Part shown: positions 52,401-60,197 of the stretch, piece by piece | Numbering within the stretch: the stretch's first letter is position 1 | Layout of the letters: the number at the start of each line of letters is the position of its first letter | Assembly: GCA_964653595.1 (NCBI GenBank) | Contig: CAZZHH010000015.1 | Span: 1 to 64,000, forward strand | Reading direction: 5' to 3' | Source: JBAXTE01 sp964653595 | GTDB taxonomy: Bacteria > Bacteroidota > Bacteroidia > Bacteroidales > WCHB1-69 | Length of the DNA: 64,000 nucleotides | Translations under genes and position numbers: made by a program | The notes under the pieces: model-generated | Databases searched by the model: none | Told to the model about the DNA's origin: nothing | The model's input: the letters and a program-made list of their open reading frames with translations, nothing else

Positions 52401-54414
52401 CACCACCACTTACAACGATATTGCCATCGTAAGATTGAACTAGTGTTGGGCTAAATTTAACAAACACTTGCTGCGATAGATTACCTCCCGATGGAGTTAG
52501 TGTAAGCGTACTTGTATATGTCCCTCCCGATGTGGTTGAGTATGTAAATCCACTAAGCGCTGCAACAGTAACATTAGCAGTCGTTAAATTAGTCCCAGTT
52601 ATAGTGAAACTCTCTGGACCTGCAGTTGTGTTTATGCAAACATTTTCGAAAGTGGGGAGGGAGGATAATGTGATTTCTGGATCTGTACTTGCATAACATG
52701 TCCAAGAAATATTATCTATTTTTACTTGATTATCAAGAGTTGAACGTATTTCAACTACTACATTTCCTGATATATTTATAGCATTACTATAATTTTGGAC
52801 AACATCACTATTCGGGTTTACAGTTATATCAGACCCAACTTGAGCCCCATTAACCCATACTTGTAATGTTCTAGCTTTAGTTCCAGTAAAAGCTCTAACA
52901 TAGTCAAAAGATAATGTCCCAATTCCATTTAGATATGTTGGAGATGTCACTCGTCCAACATTCCAGCAAATAGCTTTTCCTGTTATTGTTTGATCAGTTC
53001 TCGCTGCAATTGCAGTCCAAGTAACTCCATTAGTTCCAGTCCAAGATCTATCTAAATATGAAGACGGAGATGATGTAGGTATATTTGCAAAATCCTCTGT
53101 GCCACAATTACTGCTTGCCGCCGTTATAGTTTGAACCGTCGGGTTTGAAATAGTTCCAGTAGGCGAACCACTTGCAAAAGTTAAAGATAAACCGGTGCCT
53201 AATGCACTAATAGTTCTTGTTGGTGTTGCCGAAGCAGCAATATCGGCAGTAATCCAAAAATAGCCAGCGTTTCCGCTATTGATTGTTTGTGTCAAAGACC
53301 CAAAAGTAACAGTATTGCCTGTTAAAGGAATGGTTGTAGTTGAAGCCAAAGCAGTACCAGGCATTGTAGTAGTTGAGCTATAATAAAGTTCAAACTTGGC
53401 AATATCTGTGGTTCCACCTCCTACATATGTTCCGGCAGTTGTAAATGCTACTGAATTTAATATTGCATTGGCAACAGTTACGTCCGCTCTGAATTTACAT
53501 AATACCACTTTTGTGGCACTTGCAACCGGTGTAGCATCGGTACTTACTTGAGCAAAACTTGTATTGCTTAATGCTATTGAAGGGACAGCGACAGCCGTAA
53601 TATTAAAAGCACTACTTGTTGCATTGGATAATGAGCCTGACAAAGCCGTAAGCGTTAAGCCTGTCCCCGTTGCAGTATGCGTTAATGTTCCTGCTGTGTT
53701 TACATTACTTGCCCATGTCCCTGCAACTGGTGTTCCAGTAAGAGTACCTGATGAAGTAAAACTTACAGCCGTTGAATAATCTAAATCTGTATTATTGTTG
53801 GCATCGTATGCTTTTACTGTTGGCGAAGTAGCCATGGCAACATTTATTGTAGTATTGGCAGGTTGTTGTATAAATGCTAGTTTGGTTGCCGTTACTTCTA
53901 TTCTATTGGCATCGCCTGTGGATGAACTAACCGCACCACCAGCATTAGCAGCAGCAAATGCAGAACCAGCAGCATCCGCAGTGGTTGAATTGACCGTAAA
54001 ACTAAATTGTTGATTATCGGTAACCGATGAATTAAAACTCGCTCGTAATGTAAAGGTTTTAGAACCCCCATCAGCGGCGGTTAAACCTGTTAAACCGCTA
54101 AATGATACTGTGCCAGAACTTACCGCAACTTCCGAAATTTCGGTTGTACCATCATAAATAGCTAGTCTTCTAATATTTGCCCAATTATTAACCGTAAAGT
54201 TTATTGCGGTTAAACTTGTTCCCAAAGCATCTGCATCGGTAGTGGCACCCCCATCACGAATATCAAATTTTGCAACTTCTATACTATTCGCATCATTAAC
54301 AATATCTGTAGATTGATAGCTCTCATAAGCGATATTGGTTGGTTCAGTAAATGTTGTATTACGGATAATGTCGGAAGCAATGGAGTTTGTAGAACTTGCA
54401 GGTGTGACACTTGC
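46417..54414 (-). CDS. Giant multidomain T9SS protein, C-terminal part (separated by in-frame stop)
   Basis: This frame is open for 2665 codons but has no convincing start; 2602 codons follow a weak TTG at 54225. It continues the frame of the 262-codon piece upstream, interrupted only by TAG 54415-54417. Domains, N to C: repeated Ig-like modules (KLAFIQQPANTTINV type), a jelly-roll domain, fibronectin III modules (YYFKAFTENSIGR), a choice-of-anchor-like domain (SLPWNEGFESLASVG), more Ig-like modules, a lamin-tail-like region, a beta-strand repeat region rich in Asn/Gly/Thr, and a T9SS type A domain (VNPNPFNEVLTI, GIYALKVL, VVKR). It would be a long surface adhesin. Without readthrough it lacks a signal peptide. 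Confidence 0.8.
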   Translation of the reverse strand, partial: ASVTPASSTNSIASDIIRNTTFTEPTNIAYESYQSTDIVNDANSIEVAKFDIRDGGATTDADALGTSLTAINFTVNNWANIRRLAIYDGTTEISEVAVSSGTVSFSGLTGLTAADGGSKTFTLRASFNSSVTDNQQFSFTVNSTTADAAGSAFAAANAGGAVSSSTGDANRIEVTATKLAFIQQPANTTINVAMATSPTVKAYDANNNTDLDYSTAVSFTSSGTLTGTPVAGTWASNVNTAGTLTHTATGTGLTLTALSGSLSNATSSAFNITAVAVPSIALSNTSFAQVSTDATPVASATKVVLCKFRADVTVANAILNSVAFTTAGTYVGGGTTDIAKFELYYSSTTTMPGTALASTTTIPLTGNTVTFGSLTQTINSGNAGYFWITADIAASATPTRTISALGTGLSLTFASGSPTGTISNPTVQTITAASSNCGTEDFANIPTSSPSSYLDRSWTGTNGVTWTAIAARTDQTITGKAICWNVGRVTSPTYLNGIGTLSFDYVRAFTGTKARTLQVWVNGAQVGSDITVNPNSDVVQNYSNAINISGNVVVEIRSTLDNQVKIDNISWTCYASTDPEITLSSLPTFENVCINTTAGPESFTITGTNLTTANVTVAALSGFTYSTTSGGTYTSTLTLTPSGGNLSQQVFVKFSPTLVQSYDGNIVVSGGGATSKNCAASGSGVNYAPTITSPTSASVTTTTALLGGNITDLGCSNVTKRGIFWSTTSGFADGTGTEVSTTAGAPYSTGAFTVNVSGLSASTVYYFKAFTENSIGRVYTSQGTFSTACTAITSLPWNEGFESLASVGTNVFPPCWYKENGDWQSADASTNSYNDPRTGSKYITNTYSATNEYIWTPGFTLTAGISYDFSFWYVGDGNAGWTGEVFYNTNQQSTGATQLGSAFITSSTTSVDTYGEVVSTFTPSSTGTYYFAIRVNANLTPWYIGYDDFQLKSSVIEPEPTNHATAFTCGTTTASSIPLTWSDATGTTTPHGYLVKWSSIGYGSIIAPADGTPEANGADVINIAYGLETVDINGLLANTTYYFKIFSYTNSGSFIDYKTDGTVLSTSCSTIDGPCIEESFEGTFPPTDWTNSGTIEKTSGGCEGTKHIAFNGSGDFIVSPSFNNPQTLTFDYKRSTNSDTWELKVQIGSSSTGPWTDIETINTLTTTCTSANINLSSYNSQSGLYLKFIDTRASGTAERYLDNIVVQCQSTPSIAISGSDPSNDDFIAGSINNTIYRISATTGGGQSQDITEISFRIDAVASNLNALVSNYKLYFSTNNLLDAGDILIESEALISAADFQNVTFTGFTQTISAGTTGYFFITTDILTNAVIGEEIQVSTPDVVFTTTGSATSSENYATANTHEIMDSPSDVIAVIGSESNIVSSVINTAGPLTNAQGTKVWEFTVRDGGAAGDVDSKSTIVTGLTLTQNSGNSVNDWADAIESCDLFDANGNHLDQATLSATQIVFSGFSFTVPDNQQRTFSVRLTVQTNPNNNGTNNDGDDFVFNLSNTNITANASGSQFGTFTSISSANGKNVLDVTATVLEFVQQPSDVGVNAIMNPYVTIRGKDANGNIDNGPLVVSITSDGTLDVTPKTASITNGLATFGNIIHTAIATDRKLTASATGATSVNSAVFDILDVTTFKPGELLVVGFDASVNSGSDDAIYLLTLVDVKPGTRFKWVNSRFEAGAAANDRTMHWGGSGDEAYDNPAYIELAWNGASSIPAGSIISFETYGTTNTVLQNPRINGVSNTDLISTGYSGGANVSASNGDQMWIIQGYFTPYGTVGVDRYSILTGNVLFGLTSREPWVLIEDVVSTSATTRESRLHPDIECFNLTLPGTNGYSYYKNGTGGNPGAPIHTGTRRDLIMSIQNASNWISGGGTDDINFSEEWIASTATPTASDKIGKRFTISASTNSDGTWVGGASGNTTDWFYCGNWEGLTVPDHETDVIVPNVTNAPVVDGNASNVDAQKYDFVAACNSLTINTSGSLTVDDNVDTLKIYGNLLNDGTLDANGTTGGQIFIAGNWTNNGSFDEGTSNVTFNGTSQFIETNSASESFYNINFINGATILNDPISANDINIANSGLLNSNAKGISLTGKWINYNQAAFTESTGTVTFNGSIQQTITTAGGEIFNNLTLNKSAESLVANCNVTVNGDIDLTDDIFDFRNYILTLNGAMNRTTGTLTTNGSSSLIIGGTGAIGGLYFTGGAANLYDFTLNRTSSGSATLTNNLTVGNLVTLTNGDLQLSNHHLLINGNLVSSNGYFAGTNLSELTINGSGTLTGNVQFSSGNQILRNLNINRNAGLINMGCNLQIDGTATMSNGELVTGLSNRIDLTTIGTLIETPINPTGFITGNVKATREIGTGSQTFGGIGLNITENSGVNSTVVTRVTGTKLQGNLNCCASNWSIERYFDIVPTSNSGLNASMEFSYFEHELDGVSEVDLLFFKANLPFGGDNPWSEQTGIGNTASNTVSISSLSGFSRWTVAPKLKPLPVELISFSAKCNTNEVELMWSTASEINNYNFEVQKSDDGILWYYIGTVTGAGNSSSVINYKYSDKVNGNNYYYRLKQVDFDGKSEVYGPIVVNCQNSNEVQISVNPNPFNEVLTIRISGEEQQLTVSLMDATGKLVMENQVVITGTFDLNTSTLAPGIYALKVLGNETNQVFKVVKR

Positions 54415-54417
54415 CTA
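54415..54417 (-). other. In-frame amber stop splitting the giant gene
   Basis: The plus strand reads CTA, i.e. TAG on the coding strand, between GTT and ASVT. No frameshift is needed to join the two parts; substituting TGG restores a 2928-codon frame. Confidence 0.85.
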
Positions 54418-55203
54418 TGTTGTGCCAACACGAATACCATCAAATCGAGCAAGAGTACTAGCATTCCATTGTCTTATTGAAATAGCTGATAAACTTGTTG
54501 CATCTGTTTGAGTAGGTGCTATAGAAATATCAGCTGTTGGCTCTGAACCGCCTAAAGCAGGATTTACCCACATTTCAACACCATCATCATTTGTCGATCC
54601 AGAGTTAAATGTATATTTAATAACTACAAAATATGTTGTATTTGTGGCGTAATTCGTTGCAACATAGGTAGCGGCTTCGCCGCTTTTAGACAGTCCGAAA
54701 TTTACATTGCCTGATACTAATCTTAGCCAAAATCTACCAAAAAAAGTGGTATTATTTTGATTTAAGTGCAAACTATATCCTTCTGTGGTAGTTGTAATAG
54801 CAGTATTAATCATAAACGAGTAGTAAACACTACCTGAACTAGTTGATGTGAAAGATTTATTTACATCCTCCCCATTTCCAGAGGCAGATGTTGCATTACC
54901 AACACCAGAAGACAAGTAGTTTGTATATGATAATCCAGGACTTGCAATAGTCATTGGAGTTGTTCCAGAACCACTATGAGCCACCCAACCATTTGCTGTT
55001 AAATTTGTTCCAACAGTTCCTGAAAAATCATCGACTAATAATGATTGTCCCCAGCTCAAGTTACTCCAGCCCAACGTCATCAGAAACAGTGGCAAAATCA
55101 ATAGCCATTTCCGGGTGGTGGCATTTTTTGTAAGTGAATTACTTTTTTGGTTTCCGATTCCGCGGTAGTTTTGCGAAAGTTGGTTAATAATGGTTGTATT
55201 CAT
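54415..55203 (-). CDS. Giant T9SS protein, N-terminal part ending at in-frame TAG
   Basis: The 262-residue product has a long basic N-region, a hydrophobic signal (WLLILPLFLMTLGW) ending near SWGQ, and a lectin/LamG-like beta domain (LLVDDFSGTVGTNLTANGW ... ARFDGIRVGTT). The domain is complete, but translation stops at TAG. The frame then continues without a break into the 2665-codon C-terminal part (next residues ASVTPASSTN). Proteins of this architecture usually have Trp after IRVGTT as I recall, and TGG to TAG is one base. On its own, the product would be a secreted fragment without a T9SS signal, so it would stay in the periplasm. Confidence 0.8.
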   Translation of the reverse strand: MNTTIINQLSQNYRGIGNQKSNSLTKNATTRKWLLILPLFLMTLGWSNLSWGQSLLVDDFSGTVGTNLTANGWVAHSGSGTTPMTIASPGLSYTNYLSSGVGNATSASGNGEDVNKSFTSTSSGSVYYSFMINTAITTTTEGYSLHLNQNNTTFFGRFWLRLVSGNVNFGLSKSGEAATYVATNYATNTTYFVVIKYTFNSGSTNDDGVEMWVNPALGGSEPTADISIAPTQTDATSLSAISIRQWNASTLARFDGIRVGTT

Positions 55204-55271
55204 AATCTTTTTTTATATCTTAATCTCTTTTTTAATCAATTTTTAACTTCTCATTTTTTATCCCATTTTTT

Positions 55272-55341
55272 ATAGAAAAAAAGTTTGCTAAAATTTAATG
55301 CTTAATTTCTCTACAAAATACACTCATCCAAATCTAAAAAT
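55272..55341 (-). promoter_or_regulatory. Conserved upstream block, copy 2
   Basis: This block lies ~70-140 bp upstream of the giant gene and matches 45291-45360 closely. The distance from block to repeat family is also conserved (about 275 bp in both places). Confidence 0.5.
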
Positions 55342-55549
55342 CGAAGTATACAAAGATAAGTACATTATTATTATACAAAGGTTAAGTCATTGTTATCATT
55401 TTTTGTTCTTTTTGGTGGAAGCATTCTGATTTGTTTTTTAATAGAAATGAATTATAAATAATAGAAAATTGTAAAAAATAACTTAATTTGTTTGATTTTT
55501 ATGTATTAATTTGAGAGTGGTTTTCTGCTTTCATTCTCCATAATTTATA

Positions 55550-55890
55550 TTAGCCACTAAGGCACTAAGACACTAAGTTATTTTGCTTGTAGGAATTCGA
55601 TGAAGAGGTGGAAAAGTAGCGCGGCGGGTATAAAAGAATGGAACGCTGAGGACGCAGAGGAATGAATTAGTTCGTTGCTACTGAAGACGAATTCCGCAAA
55701 GAATCGCAGAGGCTACGCGTGCTTTTTTGGGAGTGGTAAAGGAGCGAAGTGGGAATGTAGCGCGAAGCGGGTATGAAGGAATGGAACGCAGAGGACGCAG
55801 ATAGTTATGATGTTCGCGGATTTTTTTAGAATGGCCAAGTAAATAAATGACGGGTAGCTAACCACTCAGCTACTTTGCCACCCAGCCACT
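55550..55890. repeat. Dispersed intergenic repeat, third copy
   Basis: It shares the ACTAAGGCAC...CTTGTAGGAATTCGATGAAGAGG and GAATTAGTTCGTTGCTACT segments with copies at 45565-46090, in the same orientation. It thus forms a direct repeat flanking the giant gene. Confidence 0.8.
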
Positions 55891-55903
55891 CTGTTCCTAC
55901 TCC

Positions 55904-56400
55904 TTTGCGTAACTCTGCTCTTTTGCGACCTCTGCGTCCATCTTACCTTGCGTAACTCAACTCTTCCACGCTCTCTGCGTCCATCCACCTTTGCGTAACT
56001 CTGCTCTTTTGCGACCTCTGCGTCCATCTTACCTTGCGTAACTCAACTCTTCCACGTTCTCTGCGTCCATCCACCTTTGCGTAACTCTGCTCTTTTGCGA
56101 CCTCTGCGTCCCTCCACCTTTGCGNNNNNNNNNNNNNNNNNNNNNNNNNNNNNNNNNNNNNNNNNNNNNNNNNNNNNNNNNNNNNNNNNNNNNNNNNNNN
56201 NNNNNNNNNNNNNNNNNNNNNNNNCTCTGCGTCCCTCCACCTTTGCGTAACTCTGCTCTTTTGCGACCTCTGCGTCCATCTTCCCATGCGTAACTCAACT
56301 CTTCCACGTTCTCTGCGTCCCTCCACCTTTGCGAAACTCTGCTCTTTCACGCTCTCTGCGTCCCTTCAGCCTCGCATCGCGCTCTTGGTCACTCGGTCAC
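55904..56400. repeat. 86-bp minisatellite array interrupted by an assembly gap
   Basis: Units beginning TTTGCGTAACTCTGCTC start at 55904, 55990 and 56076, an exact 86-bp period. Each unit contains two related half-units ending CTCTGCGTCC. The array continues on the far side of the N run. Frames across it are spurious. Confidence 0.9.
56125..56224. other. Assembly gap of 100 N
   Basis: A run of exactly 100 N, a conventional filler for a gap of unknown length, lies inside the minisatellite. The true array length is unknown. Confidence 0.98.
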
Positions 56401-56504
56401 TTGTTCACCTCTTTTCACTTTTCACGTACCCCTTTTCACGCTCTCTACGTCCCTTCGATCAACCTCATAATTCAAAAAATCCTAAAAAAACAAAAGCACT
56501 CATC

Positions 56505-56531
56505 TTGTTAACATAAAAAGTTGTAATTTTG
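56505..56531 (+). promoter_or_regulatory. Promoter of surE operon
   Basis: TTG (56505-56507), 16 bp and TAATTTTG (56524-56531) resemble the consensus; the ATG is 68 bp downstream. Confidence 0.5.
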
Positions 56532-56599
56532 ACGAATTGAAATCATTATCTGACCAGGATATGAATTTCAAACTCAATTTATAAAGGTTAATAATCCGA

Positions 56600-57394
56600 A
56601 TGAAAACACCTACAATTTTAATTGTCAACGACGATGGTATTTCGGCAAAGGGAATACGCAGTTTAATAGAGGTAGCAAAATCCTATGGCAACATAGTGGT
56701 TGTTGCTCCCGATGGTCCTAGAAGTGGAATGAGTCATGCCATTACCATGCATACACCTCTTCGAATAAAAAAAGTAACGGAATACGAAAATGTAGTCGAG
56801 TATATCACCAATGGGACCCCTGTCGACTGTGTAAAACTAGCCCACAAGGTGGTGTTAAAACAATATCCTGATTTAGTTCTTTCGGGAATAAATCATGGTG
56901 CAAATACAGCCATCAGTTTGTTGTATTCTGGCACGATGGCGGCTGCCTTAGAAGCTGCTTTTGAAGGAGTTCCATCGGTTGGTTTTTCGTTGTTGAGTTT
57001 TGATGCAAATGCCGATTTTACGACATCAAAAGAGGTGGTAAAAGAAATATTAGAGGCCATTCTTAAAAATAAAATGCCCGTAAAGGGTTGCTTAAATGTC
57101 AATATTCCAGATGTACCTGTCGACAAAATAAAGGGGTTGAAAATTACTCGTCAAGCAAAAGGGTATTGGAAAGAGGATTTAGTGCCTCATCTCGATCCCC
57201 AAGGTCATCCCTATTATTGGCTTACGGGTGAATTTCACAACCAAGATTCTGGCACCGATACCGATGTGTGGGCTGTTGAAAACAATTATGTATCCATTCA
57301 ACCAGTTCACTTCGATCTTACCGATTATTCCCGTTGCAATCAATACGATTTTCTTGTCGATCTTCAATTATCAACCAATCTTATAAACAATTAA
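56600..57394 (+). CDS. surE: 5'/3'-nucleotidase SurE
   Basis: The 264-residue enzyme removes phosphate from nucleoside monophosphates. The metal-binding N-terminus ILIVNDDGISAKGI and VVAPDGPRSGMSHAIT are clear, as are the VEYITNGTPVDCVKLA and LVLSGINHGANTA motifs. SurE is linked to stationary-phase and stress survival. The gene leads a tight cluster: a small membrane protein gene starts 2 bp after its stop, and lpxB follows, a common order in Bacteroidetes. Confidence 0.96.
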   Translation: MKTPTILIVNDDGISAKGIRSLIEVAKSYGNIVVVAPDGPRSGMSHAITMHTPLRIKKVTEYENVVEYITNGTPVDCVKLAHKVVLKQYPDLVLSGINHGANTAISLLYSGTMAAALEAAFEGVPSVGFSLLSFDANADFTTSKEVVKEILEAILKNKMPVKGCLNVNIPDVPVDKIKGLKITRQAKGYWKEDLVPHLDPQGHPYYWLTGEFHNQDSGTDTDVWAVENNYVSIQPVHFDLTDYSRCNQYDFLVDLQLSTNLINN

Positions 57395-57396
57395 AA

Positions 57397-57678
57397 ATGA
57401 ATAAATTAAGAACCGATACTATTTGGATGGGGATTCTTTTGGGAACTCTTTTACCCTGTATCGTATTTGGAATTTTTTACCTTGTTGGTATTGGATTAGA
57501 TGCTAGTAGCGGCAAACAACAGGTACTTCAACCCAAAACAATAGCGCTGATTAGCATCTTTACCAATCTTTTTACCCTTCGATTTTACCTCATGAAATTA
57601 AAATTCGACCGCACGGGTAGAGGAATATTGTTGATGACGTTTATCATGACTTTACTTTATTTCGGATTATATCTTTAA
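57397..57678 (+). CDS. Small membrane protein between surE and lpxB
   Basis: The 93-residue protein has three hydrophobic segments (about residues 9-33, 48-62 and 76-92) and no catalytic motif. It is predicted to be an inner-membrane protein. A frame extension back to 57334 overlaps surE and is rejected in favour of ATG 57397. The lpxB start lies 3 bp after its stop. The position suggests a role in lipid A or envelope biology, but no family function is recognised. Confidence 0.8.
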   Translation: MNKLRTDTIWMGILLGTLLPCIVFGIFYLVGIGLDASSGKQQVLQPKTIALISIFTNLFTLRFYLMKLKFDRTGRGILLMTFIMTLLYFGLYL

Positions 57679-57681
57679 TGG

Positions 57682-58809
57682 ATGAAATATTATATCATTT
57701 CAGGTGAAGCTTCGGGAGATATGCATGCAGCAAATCTAATGCATGAACTCAATAAATTGGATACATCTGCCCAATATCGCTGTTGGGGTGGCGATTTAAT
57801 GCACGCACAAGGTGGCGAAGTAGTGAAACATTATCGCGATTTAGCATTTATGGGGTTTGCCGAAGTGGTGATGAACATTCGAACCATTTCTCAAAATCTC
57901 TCTTTTTGCAAAAAGGATATTCTGACTTTTAAACCCGATGCCATTGTGTTGGTCGACTATCCCGGATTTAACCTGCGTATTGCTAAGTTTGCTAAGCAAA
58001 ACGGGTTTTTGGTCTATTACTATATTTCCCCTCAGATTTGGGCATGGAAAAAGTCAAGAGTCCATCAAATAAAAAAGAATATCGATAAAGTGTTTTGTAT
58101 CCTGCCTTTTGAAGCCGACTTTTATGCAAAATATAAGTATACTGCGGATTACGTCGGTCACCCATTATTAGACGAAATTCGAAAACACAACCTGGTTTCT
58201 ATCTCTTCCACCCTTGAGGAGTTGAAACAGAAAGACAGTCGCCCAATTATAGCACTGCTTCCCGGAAGTAGAAAGCAGGAGATTTCAAAAATATTACCCT
58301 CTATGGTTGCTATTGTGGACTCTTTTCCACAATTTCAGTTTATCGTTTCTGGCGTAAAATGGCAACCCGAACAATTGTATCACACTGCCATGGGGGGCCG
58401 AACCTTACCCATTTTATGGGGCGATACATACTACCTCTTGCAGAATAGCTATGCTGCCATTGTTACTTCGGGGACAGCAACCTTAGAGACAGCTCTCTTC
58501 AACGTCCCTCAAGTGGTGCTTTACAAAGCAAACAGTGTGTCGTATAGAATAGCCAAACAGATTGTAAAAGGAATAGATTATATCTCGCTTCCCAACTTAA
58601 TAATGAGTAAAAGGGTGGTGACAGAGTTGATTCAACACGATTGTAATTCCGAAAAAATACAACATGAGTTGAAACAAATCACCGAAAATCCGATTGCAAG
58701 AAACAAAATGTTGGAAGATTATCATCAGTTGCACCAAAAATTAGGAGATGGAAATGCTTCGTTAAAAACTGCTAAATTATTATACGATCATTTGTTGTTT
58801 GATAAATAA
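57682..58809 (+). CDS. lpxB: Lipid-A-disaccharide synthase
   Basis: The 375-residue GT19 glycosyltransferase joins UDP-2,3-diacylglucosamine and lipid X to form the lipid A disaccharide at the inner-membrane face. Signature motifs: ISGEASGDMHAANLM, MGFAEVVMNI, VLVDYPGFNLRIAK, YYISPQIWAWKKSRVHQIKK, ILPFEADFY, YVGHPL and LLPGSRKQEI, then VTSGTATLETAL. It is complete, and it is packed behind surE and the small membrane protein gene. Confidence 0.96.
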   Translation: MKYYIISGEASGDMHAANLMHELNKLDTSAQYRCWGGDLMHAQGGEVVKHYRDLAFMGFAEVVMNIRTISQNLSFCKKDILTFKPDAIVLVDYPGFNLRIAKFAKQNGFLVYYYISPQIWAWKKSRVHQIKKNIDKVFCILPFEADFYAKYKYTADYVGHPLLDEIRKHNLVSISSTLEELKQKDSRPIIALLPGSRKQEISKILPSMVAIVDSFPQFQFIVSGVKWQPEQLYHTAMGGRTLPILWGDTYYLLQNSYAAIVTSGTATLETALFNVPQVVLYKANSVSYRIAKQIVKGIDYISLPNLIMSKRVVTELIQHDCNSEKIQHELKQITENPIARNKMLEDYHQLHQKLGDGNASLKTAKLLYDHLLFDK

Positions 58810-58838
58810 GTGCTATTTTAGCATTTCAAATTAACAAT

Positions 58839-59996
58839 ATGCTCAAAAAAATTAACCAGTTTCTTCTCGTCATCGTTTTTCTCTGTTTTGTAAATCACGG
58901 ATTCTCACTCAATTTAGATATACGCATATTTGCATCAAGTAAAATTACCCAACTCACTTTTACACCTATTTCCGGTAAATATTCCCTTAGCGCCGATAAC
59001 CTTATTTTGAATTTCGACTTATACAAGACTAACTCTATTGAATTAAAAGTGGTGAATGGCAAAATTCAAATTTCCAAAAACAATACGATACTTGGGCAAT
59101 GTCTGGAACTAAATATGGAGCACTCAGGCTTGGTAAATGCTTTTAATATTAAAACCAATGCCACCAAACATCCCGAACGCGTATACGACGATGAGTTAAG
59201 AGTGAAAGTGGAAAACAACGAATTGGTGATTATCAACAGAGTCAATTTAGAACGATATGTTGCCGGAGTAGTGCAGTCGGAAGTGTTGGGAAGTAGCATG
59301 GATGTCGAATTTTTTAAAATTCAAGCCATCATCGCACGTACCTATACGCTCACCAACATTATGAAGCACATGAAAGATGGATATAATTTATGCGACGAAA
59401 CTCACTGTCAGGCTTACTATCGTAGGTGTAATAATTCTGATATCATGATGGCTGTTTCGCAAACATTTTGTGATGTTATTGTCGATGAAAATGGCAAACT
59501 TATCTCTGCCGCTTTTCATTCCAACAGTGGAGGTCAAACTCAAAATTCGGAAGATGTATGGACAATTTCTACATCTTACCTTCGGTCGGTTGTCGACACC
59601 TTTAGTATGGGTGGAAGAAATTATCAGTGGGAGACCAAAATTCCGAAACAAAAGTGGTTAGATTATTTTAAAAGCTATTACCCATACATCGCCGAAAATA
59701 GTGAAAAACAGAAACAACTCTGTAATTTTGCCCAAGAGAAACGCCAACGTTTTATTTTAGATTCCATCCCCTCACGGAATGTTCGCACCTATTTCAAACT
59801 CAAATCTTCTTTCTTTAGTGTGTCCGAAGAGAAAGATCAAATAACTGTGAAAGGTCGTGGATACGGTCATGGAGTTGGCTTATCTCAAGAGGGTGCGATT
59901 AAAATGGTGAAACTTGGAAAAAATTATGATCAGGTGATTAAGTTTTACTACCAAGGGGTAAGAATTGTGAAGTATACCGATATTTTAAAATTTTAA
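58839..59996 (+). CDS. SpoIID/LytB-domain protein
   Basis: The 385-residue exported protein has a signal peptide (LLVIVFLCFVNHGFS) and a SpoIID/LytB domain: LERYVAGVVQSEV, the catalytic-type KIQAIIARTYTL, SAAFHSNSGGQTQNSEDVW, and the terminal GRGYGHGVGLSQEGA. In Bacillus, SpoIID is a lytic transglycosylase acting on denuded glycan; homologues in Bacteroidetes are assumed to remodel peptidoglycan. It lies 29 bp after lpxB and may belong to the same transcript. Confidence 0.9.
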   Translation: MLKKINQFLLVIVFLCFVNHGFSLNLDIRIFASSKITQLTFTPISGKYSLSADNLILNFDLYKTNSIELKVVNGKIQISKNNTILGQCLELNMEHSGLVNAFNIKTNATKHPERVYDDELRVKVENNELVIINRVNLERYVAGVVQSEVLGSSMDVEFFKIQAIIARTYTLTNIMKHMKDGYNLCDETHCQAYYRRCNNSDIMMAVSQTFCDVIVDENGKLISAAFHSNSGGQTQNSEDVWTISTSYLRSVVDTFSMGGRNYQWETKIPKQKWLDYFKSYYPYIAENSEKQKQLCNFAQEKRQRFILDSIPSRNVRTYFKLKSSFFSVSEEKDQITVKGRGYGHGVGLSQEGAIKMVKLGKNYDQVIKFYYQGVRIVKYTDILKF

Positions 59997-60197
59997 TCCA
60001 AATTGCCCATAAAAAATGGTGTAATCAATTAACAAACTGTTCATTATTCCATGATAACATAACGTTCATGCTGAGTGACTTGCTTTTTTTCATTGATTAT
60101 CTTTTTTAAACACAAAAGAATCCATAGAAGATTTAAGAAAAGCGTATTATCCACCATACAAGGGTTCATCTGCCAAATTAAACTACCTAATCAACAC

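Noticed and set aside
54226..54414. Frameshift between the two parts of the giant gene
   Set aside because: The two parts are in the same frame; only a stop codon separates them.
55943..56350. Arg/Glu-rich proteins encoded in the minisatellite
   Set aside because: The frames run through tandem repeats and the N gap in several phases at once, with no start or conserved domain.
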